The notes under the pieces: model-generated
What the model saw: only the letters and a program-made list of their open reading frames with translations
Databases searched by the model: none
Told to the model about the DNA's origin: nothing
DNA from: DASUPK01 sp963815045
Lineage (GTDB): Bacteria > Actinomycetota > Thermoleophilia > Solirubrobacterales > 70-9
Length of the DNA: 64,000 nt
Direction: 5' to 3'
Assembly (NCBI GenBank): GCA_963815045.1
Contig: CAWFET010000001.1
Span: 170,550-234,549 of the forward strand
Part shown: one piece after another, positions 16,542 through 25,455 of the stretch
How positions within the stretch are numbered: the first letter of the stretch is position 1
Layout of the letters: each line of letters begins with the position of its first letter
Program-made: the position numbers and the translations under genes

Positions 16542-18197
16542 TTGGTCGCCAATCGAACACCCACCACCACGGGGCGCACGCGAACGCGCCTGATCGCCCT
16601 GCTCGCGGCCTGCGCCGCCCTGACCGCGCTCGCCCTGCCCGCGGCCGCCTCCGCCACCCGCGGACTCACCACCGGCTTCTCCGACGCAGACGAGTACCAG
16701 CTGGCCAACTCCTCGGACCGCAACCTCTGGCTCGGCCGCACCGTGGACGCGGGAGCGGGCATCGTCCGCCTGGCCATCGAGTGGCCCGCCATCGCGCCCA
16801 ACAAGCCGGTCGACCCGACCAACCCGGACAGCGTCTCCTACGACTTCAGCTCAATCGACCCCGCCGTCACCGACGCCGAGGCCCACGGCCTCAAGGTCCT
16901 CCTCAGCATCAACCACGCCCCGACCTGGGCCGAGGGCCCCAACCGCCCGGCAGACGCCCAGACGGGAACCTGGCAGCCCAACCCCTCCGACCTTGCGGAC
17001 TTCGCGCAGGCGGTGGCCGCCCGCTACTCCGGCACCCACGCCGGCCTCCCCGCGGCCCAGGCGATCGAGGTCTGGGACGAGCCCAACTCGGGCGACTGGC
17101 TCACCCCCCAGTTCACCGGCAAGAGCTTCACCGGCGCCGACCACTACCGCGAGATGCTCAACGCCGCCTACGCGTCGATCAAGTCGGTCAACCCGAAGGT
17201 CGACGTCGTTGTCGGCGGCACCGACCCCTACGGCGACCCGCCCGGCGGCCCCTACCCGGCGAGCGGCGCCCGCTCCCGCCCGGTCCAGTTCTGGCAGCAC
17301 GTTCTCTGCGTCAAGCCCGTCAAGACCAAGAAGAAGAAGAAGGGCAAGAAGCCGGCGAAGGTCAAGTACGTCCGCACCGCGGGCTGCAACGGCCCGGTCA
17401 ACTTCGACGTCTTCGCCCACCACCCGATCGACAACACCGGCGGCGGCCCCCTCAAGTCGGGCCCCAGCCAGTACGACGCCTCGACCCCCGACCTCGGCCG
17501 CGTCGTGAGCGTCCTCCGCGGCGCCGAGAAGGTGGGCACGGTCGCTCGAACCAAGCACCCGGTGTGGGTGACCGAGTTCTGGTGGGACTCCAAGCCCCCC
17601 AACCCGGTCGGCGCCAAGCTGGCGACCCAGGCCCGCTGGATCCAGCAGTCCATGTATCTCTTCTGGAAGGCCGGGGCCAGCGTCGCGATCAACTTCCAGA
17701 TCGACGACTCGAGCGACCGCCCCAACGTCCACGCGGGCTTCCAGTCCGGCATCTACTTCATCGACGGCCGGCCCAAGCCATCCCTGACCGCCTTCAGCTT
17801 CCCCTTCGTCACGAACCGGATCGATCGCAACAAGCTCGAGGCGTGGGGCAAGTCGCCCGCCGCCGGCAAGCTCCTCATCCAGCGCCGGCAGGGCTCCCGC
17901 TGGATCACCGTGAAGAAGCTCCGGGTGAGCAAGGGCGGCGTCTTCGACACCACCCTCCGCCTGCGCGGCAAGCAGCAGCTCCGCGCCCAGGTCGGCTCCT
18001 CGAAGAGCCTGGTCTGGAAGCAGGCCGCGGCCGTCACCCGGACGAGCGGCGGCGGCGGCCCGTCCGCCGCCGTGTTCCTCCTGATCGGCCTGGCCGGAAT
18101 CGCCGCCGTCCTGACCGCGCTCCGCTTCCGAGCCCGCCGGCGCATCCGACACCGCCGCGAGCACGGCGCCAGACCCCTTCCCGCCAAGCCAGCCTGA
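16542..18197 (+). CDS. Exported TIM-barrel glycoside hydrolase-like protein with lysine-rich loop and C-terminal membrane anchor
   Basis: 551 residues from TTG at 16542; the open frame continues upstream only through the tRNA-Thr gene. A signal peptide (RTRLIALLAACAALTALALP) precedes a clan A-type barrel: WPAIAPNKP, VWDEPNSGDW with a candidate acid/base Glu at about residue 180, and VWVTEFWWDS with a candidate nucleophile Glu at about 344. The canonical NEP is DEP here. Between two cysteines (about 255-285) sits a Lys-rich insert (KTKKKKKGKKPAKVKY). The C-terminus has a Ser/Gly linker, one membrane helix (AAVFLLIGLAGIAAVL) and a basic tail. It is likely a surface glycosidase of GH39/GH5-like type; the substrate is unknown. 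Confidence 0.78.
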   Translation: MVANRTPTTTGRTRTRLIALLAACAALTALALPAAASATRGLTTGFSDADEYQLANSSDRNLWLGRTVDAGAGIVRLAIEWPAIAPNKPVDPTNPDSVSYDFSSIDPAVTDAEAHGLKVLLSINHAPTWAEGPNRPADAQTGTWQPNPSDLADFAQAVAARYSGTHAGLPAAQAIEVWDEPNSGDWLTPQFTGKSFTGADHYREMLNAAYASIKSVNPKVDVVVGGTDPYGDPPGGPYPASGARSRPVQFWQHVLCVKPVKTKKKKKGKKPAKVKYVRTAGCNGPVNFDVFAHHPIDNTGGGPLKSGPSQYDASTPDLGRVVSVLRGAEKVGTVARTKHPVWVTEFWWDSKPPNPVGAKLATQARWIQQSMYLFWKAGASVAINFQIDDSSDRPNVHAGFQSGIYFIDGRPKPSLTAFSFPFVTNRIDRNKLEAWGKSPAAGKLLIQRRQGSRWITVKKLRVSKGGVFDTTLRLRGKQQLRAQVGSSKSLVWKQAAAVTRTSGGGGPSAAVFLLIGLAGIAAVLTALRFRARRRIRHRREHGARPLPAKPA

Positions 18198-18207
18198 CCA
18201 CCCGCAG

Positions 18208-18909
18208 GTGGCTGACCCTTCACTGGTCATCCACGAGGGGGCGGCGGCCGGCAGCGAGCATCCCCTCGACCGAGAGCTGATCCTCGGCCGCGAGCGCGGA
18301 ACCGCCGACCTCGTCCTGGACGACCCCGGCGTCTCCCGCCGCCACGCCCGCGTCCTCCCGGACCACGGCTCCGTCGTGGTCGAGGACCTCGGCTCCTCCA
18401 ACGGCACCTATGTCAACGGGCAGCGCATCTCCGGGCCGGTCGAGCTCGGCGTCGGCGACGAGCTTCAGGTGGGCGCGACCGTGGTCGGCATCCGCCAGTC
18501 CACTTCGACCGCGCCCATGCCCGCCCCGTCAGCCCGCGGCCCGGTGCCCCGCCGCCTCGCCCCGCATCCCCAGGCCGAATCGAACATTCCGGCCCTGGCG
18601 GCCGTCTTCCTCGGCCCCCTCTCCATCCTCCTCATCTTCCTCAGCGCCGGCGGCTTCTTCGTCGCCCTGCCGTGCGGCATCGCCGCGATCGTCCTCGGAT
18701 CGATCGGCATCCGGAACGCCGAGCGCCGCCAGTCGGGCCATCGCGGGCTCGCCCGCGTCGGCCGCCTCACCGGCTGGATCGGGACCTTCCTCTCGATCCT
18801 CGCCGTGATCGTCTTCGTCGTTGTCGCGGCCGCGCTTCACAGCGCGGAGACGAGCGTCAGCGGCCTGGTCAATCAGGTCAAGGACCAGATCAACCAGACC
18901 ACCCGCTAG
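18208..18909 (+). CDS. FHA-domain membrane protein with DUF4190-like region
   Basis: 233 residues from a GTG start 10 bases after the glycosidase-like gene. An FHA domain at about 20-90 shows LILGRERGTADLVLDD, GVSRRHARV and DLGSSNGTYVNGQRI, the phosphothreonine-binding residues of the family. After a Pro-rich linker, two or three hydrophobic segments follow (ALAAVFLGPLSILLIF and IAAIVLGSIGIRNA), resembling DUF4190. The C-terminal tail is short and polar. It would read Thr phosphorylation at the membrane; no Ser/Thr kinase is encoded in the window. Confidence 0.82.
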   Translation: MADPSLVIHEGAAAGSEHPLDRELILGRERGTADLVLDDPGVSRRHARVLPDHGSVVVEDLGSSNGTYVNGQRISGPVELGVGDELQVGATVVGIRQSTSTAPMPAPSARGPVPRRLAPHPQAESNIPALAAVFLGPLSILLIFLSAGGFFVALPCGIAAIVLGSIGIRNAERRQSGHRGLARVGRLTGWIGTFLSILAVIVFVVVAAALHSAETSVSGLVNQVKDQINQTTR

Positions 18910-18918
18910 CGGCTTGGC

Positions 18919-21528
18919 CTAGGGCGCGCCGGTGAAGCCGTTGGAGTAACACGGCCGCCCCGGCGACCCACCGCACCGGTCGATGGACCCGGCCGGTGAC
19001 AGCCAGGTCGTGTCGTGCGTGACGCCGTCGACCGATTGCCGCGGATACGAGTGCGGATCGCAGCCGTACACGCTCGCCGGATTGGGGGGCAGCTCCACCA
19101 GCGGCGCCGGCGCGGTCCCGTAGTGCGGGTCTGTGTTCTCGTCCGTGCACGTCTTGATCGCCGTGCCCTCGGCAGGGCTCGGATAGTCGAGCGGCCCGCC
19201 GTCGTAGTAGACCATCGCCGCGTCCCCGCTGTAGGGGTAGGAGCCGATCCCCGTCAGCCCGAAGAGCGGATCCACGCCCCAGTGCCGTCCGGAGTCCAAT
19301 TCGGGCGTGTGGACCTGCGCGCCGATCGTGCGCGCCTCCACCTCGCCGGCCAGGTTGGAGACCTGGTGGTCCCCGTAGGCCATCTGCAACAGCACGTGGT
19401 GCGCGGGAGTGTTCGGCAGCGGATCGCTCGTCATGTGCTCCGCGTACCCATTGGCCTCGCCGCGGTCCCAGAGCAGCTGCATCAGGGACAGGATCAGCGG
19501 CCGCTGCTGCAGGTTCGGGTAGTGGGCCCAGAGCCCCAGGTCCGGGATATCCAGGTAATCCCCGGAGTCCGAGCTTCGGCGCAGCAGCGTCGAGTAGTTC
19601 ATCCCGGTCACGTTGAGCACCGACTGGGTCAAATCCGGCTCGAGCGCGGTCAGCGCTCCGCCCATGATCGCGCCCTGGCTGATGCCCTCCCAGAACAGGT
19701 TGCCGTCCCCATTCCGGAGCACCGGGCCGGAGGGATTCGGGCCTCCGCCGCCATCGGGGTCGATCTGGAACGCCGCGTCGGTGTTGAAGCCGCCGGACAT
19801 CGTCATCGCGCGGCCCAGGTAGATCATGTTCACGAAGCCCTGCACCATCCGGTCGCCCATCTGCGGGAACTTCGAGACGTCGCCCAGCACGCCGACGACG
19901 GTCGCGAGGTCATCCTCGGAGAAGCCCGCCCAGTTGGTCGCGCACCAGCTCGTGTTGCTGATGTTCGCCTCGCTCTGATCGAACTTGATCATGTCGCCGA
20001 CCTGCGTGAAGTCGCCGAGCAGCCCGTGCCCGAAGATCCCGCTGTAGGTCGGTGTCAGCGTGCCCCCGGTGACCGCGGAGTCCGGAATCACACATTCGAA
20101 CCTCACGCCGGTCGTCCCCGTGTCGGGATCGTCGGCGGTTCCGGTCGGGGTCGCGTTCACGTCGCCGTTCGACTGGAAGTTGAACGTCCCGCCCGGGTGG
20201 CAGTTCCCGTTGTTGAGGTAGCACGGGATGTTCGTGAGCTCGCCGGTGATCTCGCGGTAGGTGTGGGCCGGCACGCCGGGGTCACCCGAGTTCAAGACGC
20301 TCGTGATGTGGAAGGACGGCGCGGTCCCGTCCAGGTGGCCGTCGCCCGGCGTGTCGTCTCCGAGCTGGTGCAGCGCGTTGTCGCGGATCGCGAGCGCGCG
20401 GCCGGCGAGGCTGTGCTCACTCGCGACGGTGAAGTCCCAGGCCATGTACAGGTTCGCCCGCGGGATCCCGTCGCTCTGCAGCTCGTTCAGCACGTCCTCC
20501 ATGTGCGGCCGGCGAGCCTCGACGTCCGCGTCTGAGGTCGCGACGTTGTCGCGGAAGACCCTGAACGACTCCGGCGCCGGCACGGAATTGTTCGACGCGT
20601 CCTTCAGGTTGCGCAGGGCGACGATGTAGCGGTCCCCCTCGGTGAAGTTCTTCATCGGGCGGATGATCAGGTTGACGTCCGCTGTGTCACCCGGCTGGTT
20701 CAGGTTCGGGTTCGGATCCAGCTCCGCGATGATCGGCCAGCGGTCGCCGGTGCTCGTGTCGATCACGACCGCGGCCTGGTTCAGGTCCGCGTACTTGGCG
20801 GGATCCGTGATCGGGACCAGGTCGCTGTTGTCGAACGCCTGCTGAGTGGAAACCTGCGGGACCTTGACGATGATCGGGTTGCCGGGGCTGAAGCCGTCGG
20901 CGCGGTTGAGATCCGTCGTGTCGATCGGCGTCCCGGCCGTGTTGGTGGGCATCTCATCGGACTGCAGATCGAGCCGGCGCCCGGTCGCGGTGCTCGCGTC
21001 GGCCCGGGTGAAGTAGTCGTTCGGCCAGGGCTGCAGGCAGACCGTCGGGTCGATGGGGTCGCACTTCGGTCCCTTCGGCGGCGGGCTCTGGCAGGCAGCC
21101 AGGTCCTTGACGAGCGGGGTCACCGGCGAGCCGGCGCTCTTCTTGCCCTTCTTCTTCTTTTTCTTGCCCTTGAGGAGACGGCCCTGCAGTCCGTTGATCG
21201 AGCAGCTGCTCATCGCGGTCTTGCCCGCGCTGGAGAGTGGGAGGCTCACGGTCTTCCCGGGTTTGACCTTCGCCGGGTTCGTGAGAGGGGAATTGCCCGA
21301 AGCCTGGATGCCATTCACGACGACGCGCTTGCCCTTGCCGCCCTTGACGCGAACGCTGATCGCCCCGGAGTTGAGGATCGCCTGCTGCTGCGAGCTCAGC
21401 ACGCTCACCTTGCCGCCGCCCTTGTGCTTCTTCTTGCCGTCGGCGGAGCCGACGAGCATCACCGCGAGCGCGGCGAGCGCGCCCGCGAACACCAGCATCC
21501 TGAGTCCCCTGGTCGACTCGATCCTCAT
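18919..21528 (-). CDS. Large secreted alpha/beta-hydrolase-like protein with a lysine-rich N-terminal domain
   Basis: 869 residues from ATG at 21528, chosen because GAGGAGAGG lies 6 bases upstream; longer frames lack this. A signal peptide (LRMLVFAGALAALAVMLVGS) leads to two Lys/Gly patches (KKKHKGGGK; KGKKKKKKGKK) around a small beta-rich domain (about 30-125). The main part begins near CDPIDPTVCLQPWPNDYFTR. A nucleophile elbow GISQGAIMGG is at about residue 616, and a later YGDHQVSN (about 721) could give the acid and His. Many cysteines suggest disulfides. It may be an extracellular esterase or lipase. It is convergent with the FHA gene (9-base gap). The activity is inferred. Confidence 0.7.
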   Translation of the reverse strand: MRIESTRGLRMLVFAGALAALAVMLVGSADGKKKHKGGGKVSVLSSQQQAILNSGAISVRVKGGKGKRVVVNGIQASGNSPLTNPAKVKPGKTVSLPLSSAGKTAMSSCSINGLQGRLLKGKKKKKKGKKSAGSPVTPLVKDLAACQSPPPKGPKCDPIDPTVCLQPWPNDYFTRADASTATGRRLDLQSDEMPTNTAGTPIDTTDLNRADGFSPGNPIIVKVPQVSTQQAFDNSDLVPITDPAKYADLNQAAVVIDTSTGDRWPIIAELDPNPNLNQPGDTADVNLIIRPMKNFTEGDRYIVALRNLKDASNNSVPAPESFRVFRDNVATSDADVEARRPHMEDVLNELQSDGIPRANLYMAWDFTVASEHSLAGRALAIRDNALHQLGDDTPGDGHLDGTAPSFHITSVLNSGDPGVPAHTYREITGELTNIPCYLNNGNCHPGGTFNFQSNGDVNATPTGTADDPDTGTTGVRFECVIPDSAVTGGTLTPTYSGIFGHGLLGDFTQVGDMIKFDQSEANISNTSWCATNWAGFSEDDLATVVGVLGDVSKFPQMGDRMVQGFVNMIYLGRAMTMSGGFNTDAAFQIDPDGGGGPNPSGPVLRNGDGNLFWEGISQGAIMGGALTALEPDLTQSVLNVTGMNYSTLLRRSSDSGDYLDIPDLGLWAHYPNLQQRPLILSLMQLLWDRGEANGYAEHMTSDPLPNTPAHHVLLQMAYGDHQVSNLAGEVEARTIGAQVHTPELDSGRHWGVDPLFGLTGIGSYPYSGDAAMVYYDGGPLDYPSPAEGTAIKTCTDENTDPHYGTAPAPLVELPPNPASVYGCDPHSYPRQSVDGVTHDTTWLSPAGSIDRCGGSPGRPCYSNGFTGAP

Positions 21529-21737
21529 GAAGTTCCTCTCCTCTCCTGCGTGCCAGTCCCGGCACCGCGGCGCCGACCCTATCGCAGCCGCGGCCTTCTG
21601 CGCGACCACAAAACTGAGAGAGAGCCCGGGTCCGGGTCAGCGCTCTGCGCGAAGATTGCGATGAAGTTGGTAGACGCGCGGGTGCCGGCGGTGATTTAGT
21701 AGGCGCGGCAGACAGCCAGGGAAAGAGGAGGAGACCG

Positions 21738-23363
21738 ATGGACCTGCACGAGCTCGAGGACGTACGCCCGGATCTGGAGTCTCTCGACGGCTCGCACCGC
21801 CTCGGGCGGCGCAGCTTCCTGATCGGAGCCCTGGCGACGGGAGCCGCGGTCACGGCGCCGGTCAACTATGCCGCCGCCGCCCGCAAGCGGAGGATCCCGG
21901 CCGCCAAGCACGCGAAGTTCGATCTCGGCGTCGTCTCCGGGTTCCCGCGCCCGCGCGGCATCGAGCTCTGGACCCGCCTCGGCGAGATCAAGAGGACGTC
22001 CAAGCTCAAGGTCGTCGTCGGGAAGGACCCGAAGTTCAAGAACGTCGTCCTCGAGAAGGACGTCACCGCCCGCTCGGACCGCGACTTCACCGCGCGCACC
22101 TTCGTCAAGGGCCTGAAGCCCGACCACCAGTACTTCTACCGCTTCGTCACCAAGGACTCGAAGTCGCCGGTCGGCCGGTTCAAGACCGCCCCGCCGCTCG
22201 ACTCGAACAAGCCGATCCGGATCGCCTTCTACTCCTGCCAGCACTACGAGGCCGGCTTCTACAACGCGCAGCGCGCGATCGCCAACGAGCCGGACCTGGA
22301 CCTCGTCCTCTGCCTCGGCGACTACATCTACGAGTACTCGGACGACAAGGGCGTTCGTCTCGACAGGACGGGCAACAACCACGACGGCGACACCCAGCTC
22401 CTCAATGAGTACTGGGAGAAGTACCGCCTCTACAAGTCCGACAAGGACCTCCAGGCGATGCACCACGCCCATCCGTTCCTCGCCGTCTGGGACGACCATG
22501 AGGTCGAGGACAACTACGCCGACGGACAGCCGAGCTCGAATCAGCAGAACCCCGAGCTGACCCAGCTCAAGAACTACCCACGCCGAGTCCCATTCCCTCA
22601 GCGCGAGGCCAACGGCCACCGGGCCTTCTTCAACTACATGCCCCGCTCCCGCTACAAGGGAGACCGGAACCGGATCTATGAGGAGTACCGGCTCGGGAAG
22701 CTCGTCGACATCCTGATGACCGACGAGCGCCAGTACCGAGACCGGCAGCCCTGCAACGACGAGCAGCTCCAGGCATGTACCGACGCCGACGCCCCGCGCA
22801 CCATGCTCGGCGCCCGCCAGCTCGAGTGGTTCAAGAGCCGCCTCGTCGGAGCTCCCACGACCTGGAAGGTGTGGGCGACCGAGCTGATGGTGATGGCCAC
22901 CCGGCTCGCCCCCGGTGTGCCGGCGCAGGTGGACGCCTGGGACGGCTACGGCTATGAGCGCAAGCAGATCCTCGACCACATCCTCGACAACAACGTCCAG
23001 AACGTGGTCGCGATCACCGGCGACATCCACACGTTCTTCGCCGGCACCGCGTACACGACGGGCGATCAGGCGACCGGACGTGCGGCGATGCCCGAGTTCG
23101 TGGGAGGGTCGGCGACATCGACCGGCCTGCCGGAGTCGACCGGCCTGCCCCCGTCCACGCTGGCCGCCCTGGCCGCCGTCAACCCGCACATCAAGTTCTA
23201 TGACTTCGTCAACCGCGGCTACGGCGTCATCGAGATCGGCCCGACCGAGGTCAACTGCGAGTTGAAGAAGGTCGACGCCAAGACGCTCGGGGCATCGACA
23301 CCGACGACGATCGCCAAGTTCCGTGCCCCACTGGGCGCCCGGATCCCGGAGCAGATCGGCTAG
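21738..23363 (+). CDS. phoD: Alkaline phosphatase D family protein, Tat-exported
   Basis: 541 residues. A twin-arginine signal (LGRRSFLIGA at about 22-31) is followed by an Ala-rich hydrophobic stretch. The PhoD pattern follows: an N-terminal Ig-like domain (LKPDHQYFYRF), then metallophosphatase motifs FYSCQHYEAG, CLGDYIYEY, WDDHEVEDNYADG and ITGDIHTFFAG. It should bind Fe3+ and Ca2+ and hydrolyse phosphomonoesters or diesters outside the membrane to scavenge phosphate. It is divergent from the large hydrolase gene and has a good ribosome binding site (gaggaggag). No Pho-box was recognised. Confidence 0.9.
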   Translation: MDLHELEDVRPDLESLDGSHRLGRRSFLIGALATGAAVTAPVNYAAAARKRRIPAAKHAKFDLGVVSGFPRPRGIELWTRLGEIKRTSKLKVVVGKDPKFKNVVLEKDVTARSDRDFTARTFVKGLKPDHQYFYRFVTKDSKSPVGRFKTAPPLDSNKPIRIAFYSCQHYEAGFYNAQRAIANEPDLDLVLCLGDYIYEYSDDKGVRLDRTGNNHDGDTQLLNEYWEKYRLYKSDKDLQAMHHAHPFLAVWDDHEVEDNYADGQPSSNQQNPELTQLKNYPRRVPFPQREANGHRAFFNYMPRSRYKGDRNRIYEEYRLGKLVDILMTDERQYRDRQPCNDEQLQACTDADAPRTMLGARQLEWFKSRLVGAPTTWKVWATELMVMATRLAPGVPAQVDAWDGYGYERKQILDHILDNNVQNVVAITGDIHTFFAGTAYTTGDQATGRAAMPEFVGGSATSTGLPESTGLPPSTLAALAAVNPHIKFYDFVNRGYGVIEIGPTEVNCELKKVDAKTLGASTPTTIAKFRAPLGARIPEQIG

Positions 23364-23409
23364 CCGGCGGGACTGGCCGGGCAGCCAGTTTCGTTAGTCT
23401 GCCCGCGCC

Positions 23410-24552
23410 ATGGACTTCAAGCTCACCGACGAGCAGCGCGATTTCGCCGCCGCGATCCGCGACTTCTGCAAGCGCGAATGCGGCACCGCCGAGCAGCGCG
23501 AGAAGCTGACCAGCGGCTACACGGAGCTCCACAACAAAGAGGTGTATGAGCGGATGGCCGAGCTCGGCTGGCTCGGCCTGACGATCCCCGAGGAGCACGG
23601 CGGCTCGGGGGGGACCTGGGTCGACGCCTGCCTGTTCATGGAGGAGACCTCCAGGGGTATGGCCCCGATCGGCGGCTACAGCACGACCCTGATCGTCGCC
23701 GGCGCCCTCAAGCGCTTCGGCACGAAGGAGCAGAAGGACGAGCTGCTCGGGAACATCGCCAAGGGCTCGGTCGAGTCGATCGCGATGACCGAGCCGGAGT
23801 CCGGCTCCGACGTCGGCTCGCTCTCGACCCGAGCCGAGCGCTCCAACGGCGGCTTCGTCATCAACGGCCAGAAGGTCTTCATCTCGAACGCCCGCAACGC
23901 CGACCACGTCCTGACCGTGTGCCGCACCACCAAGGGGGAGAACAAGCACGAGGGGCTCTCGATGATCTTCGTCCCGGTCGGCACCGACGGCATGACGATG
24001 GATCCGATCGACACGATGGGCGGCCGCGAGACCAACACCGTCTACTACGAGAACGTCGAAGTCCCCGAGGGGAACGTCCTCGGCACCGTCGACCAGGGCT
24101 GGACCCAGCTGATGGCGGGCCTCAACGTCGAGCGCCTGATCCTCGCCGCGATCCAGCTCGGCGTCGCCGAGCGCGCCTTCGACGACGCCCTGGCCTACGC
24201 CAAGGAGCGCAAGCAGTTCGGCCGCCCCATCGGCTCCTTCCAGGCGCTCCAGCACCGCTTCGCCGACCTCGCCACCGATCTCGAGGCCGCCAAGCTGATG
24301 ACCTACTGGGTGGCGAGCATGGTCGACGAGGACGAGGACCGCATGCTCCCCAAGGAGGCCTCGATGGTGAAGCTCTTCGTCACCGAGACCGCCAAGCGGG
24401 TCACCCTCGAGGGCATGCAGATGATGGGCGGCTACGGCTACTCCTCCGAGTACGACATGGAGCGCCTGGTCCGCCAGACCCTGGTCTCCACGATCTACGG
24501 CGGCACCTCCGAGATCCAGCGCGGCATCATCGCGAAGACGCTCGGCCTCTAG
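23410..24552 (+). CDS. Acyl-CoA dehydrogenase
   Basis: 380 residues. Typical three-domain ACAD: EEHGGSGGTWVDACLFMEE, FAD-binding MTEPESGSDVGSL, and C-terminal AYAKERKQFGRPIGSFQALQ and GGYGYSSEYDMERL. The C-terminal site that reads YEGT in medium-chain enzymes is YGGT here (TIYGGTSEIQR), so the catalytic base is not in that position. A Glu at about 241 in LNVERLILA matches the isovaleryl/long-chain type location instead. The substrate is thus likely branched or unusual, but is not certain. It should transfer electrons to ETF. It is probably a single-gene transcript with the palindromic structure just after its stop. Confidence 0.9.
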   Translation: MDFKLTDEQRDFAAAIRDFCKRECGTAEQREKLTSGYTELHNKEVYERMAELGWLGLTIPEEHGGSGGTWVDACLFMEETSRGMAPIGGYSTTLIVAGALKRFGTKEQKDELLGNIAKGSVESIAMTEPESGSDVGSLSTRAERSNGGFVINGQKVFISNARNADHVLTVCRTTKGENKHEGLSMIFVPVGTDGMTMDPIDTMGGRETNTVYYENVEVPEGNVLGTVDQGWTQLMAGLNVERLILAAIQLGVAERAFDDALAYAKERKQFGRPIGSFQALQHRFADLATDLEAAKLMTYWVASMVDEDEDRMLPKEASMVKLFVTETAKRVTLEGMQMMGGYGYSSEYDMERLVRQTLVSTIYGGTSEIQRGIIAKTLGL

Positions 24553-24593
24553 CGTAGAAGTACTGAGCCGGTACTCAGTTCTGCCGGCTACGC
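24552..24593 (+). terminator. Nested inverted repeats at the 3' end of the acyl-CoA dehydrogenase gene
   Basis: GCGTAG (24552-24557) pairs with CTACGC (24588-24593). Inside is a perfect ACTGAG/CTCAGT palindrome (24562-24579), and AGCCGG (24566-24571) can alternatively pair with CCGGCT (24584-24589). An AAAAGTT follows. It could be a terminator without a T-tract, or an operator. The two inner pairings exclude each other. Confidence 0.45.
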
Positions 24594-24603
24594 AAAAGTT
24601 CGG

Positions 24604-24632
24604 TTGCGAACTGCGGTTCGGGCGGGTTAATG
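24604..24632 (+). promoter_or_regulatory. Candidate sigma-70 promoter for the LuxR-type regulator
   Basis: TTGCGA (24604-24609) and TTAATG (24627-24632) are spaced by 17 bases, a fair match to a housekeeping promoter. Transcription from here would give a leader of about 140 bases before the regulator's ATG. The leader has a small GCGGC/GCCGC hairpin but no riboswitch class I can name. Confidence 0.4.
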
Positions 24633-24783
24633 TTCTCCCGCAGTTGGGAAAACGATCCTAGGAAGTGCATGCGAGGACGGGGCATCCGAACCGGACTCGC
24701 AGGCAAAACCGGGTTGTAAGCGGCTGTGTGGCCGCAGAAGGTTCAAGTGCTTCATCAGAGATCAGGCGATCTCGGGGGCCGGG

Positions 24784-25449
24784 ATGGCTGAGCCACGCCC
24801 CAGGGTCGTCCTGATCGAGCGCGAGCCTCTGACGCGCAGCTGCCTGCGCCGGCTGCTCGACGGCGCCGGCTTCGACGTCATAGGCGAGGAGGGAGATGCC
24901 GAGACGGCGATCGAGCTGTGCCGGCGTGAGCACCCGGCCCTCTGCGTCGTGGACCCGAGCATTCCCGGCGGTGGAATCCGCATCGTGCGCGAGATCTCAC
25001 AGAGAGTCCCGGAGGCGCGCGTGGTCGTCTTCTCGGCCGTGGCCGATCCGCACGAGGTCATCGATGCGATCCGCGCAGGGGCGTCCGGCTACCTGGTGAG
25101 GACGATGGATCCGAATCGCATCCCGCACGCGCTCCACGGCGTGCTGGCGGGCGAGGCGGCGATCCCGCGCGCCCTGATGGCCGATCTGCTCAACGATCTC
25201 CAGACGCTCGGCCACCACCGATCGATCACCGGGAGGAACGGCGGCACCAGGCTGACCTCCCGTGAGTCGGAGGTGCTCGAGCTGATGTGCGAAGGATCGA
25301 GCGGACCTGCCATCGCCGAGCGGCTGCAGCTCTCGCCGGTCACCATCCGCCGCCACTCGGCCGAGGTGGTCCGTAAGCTCGGCGTCCGGGATCGGGACGA
25401 GGCGGTTTCGCTGCTGCAGAACGGATCAGGCTCAACAGTGCGATCCTGA
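24784..25449 (+). CDS. Orphan NarL/LuxR-type response regulator with altered receiver
   Basis: 221 residues. The receiver (about 7-120) keeps a likely phosphoacceptor Asp57 (CVVDPSIPGGG), but the acidic pair of normal receivers is Glu12-Arg13 and the conserved Lys is Arg106 (GYLVRT). The C-terminal LuxR HTH is normal: LTSRESEVLELMCEGSSG, AERLQLSPVTIRRH, then VVRKLGVRDRDEAV. It probably binds DNA as a dimer. No histidine kinase is nearby. It may be regulated by means other than phosphorylation. Upstream is a candidate promoter at 24604, and the next gene starts 6 bases downstream. Confidence 0.85.
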   Translation: MAEPRPRVVLIEREPLTRSCLRRLLDGAGFDVIGEEGDAETAIELCRREHPALCVVDPSIPGGGIRIVREISQRVPEARVVVFSAVADPHEVIDAIRAGASGYLVRTMDPNRIPHALHGVLAGEAAIPRALMADLLNDLQTLGHHRSITGRNGGTRLTSRESEVLELMCEGSSGPAIAERLQLSPVTIRRHSAEVVRKLGVRDRDEAVSLLQNGSGSTVRS

Positions 25450-25455
25450 GCTCCC

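Noticed and set aside
24633..24783. Riboswitch in the leader of the LuxR regulator
   Set aside because: Only small hairpins are visible and I could match no known class; the downstream gene is not a typical riboswitch target.
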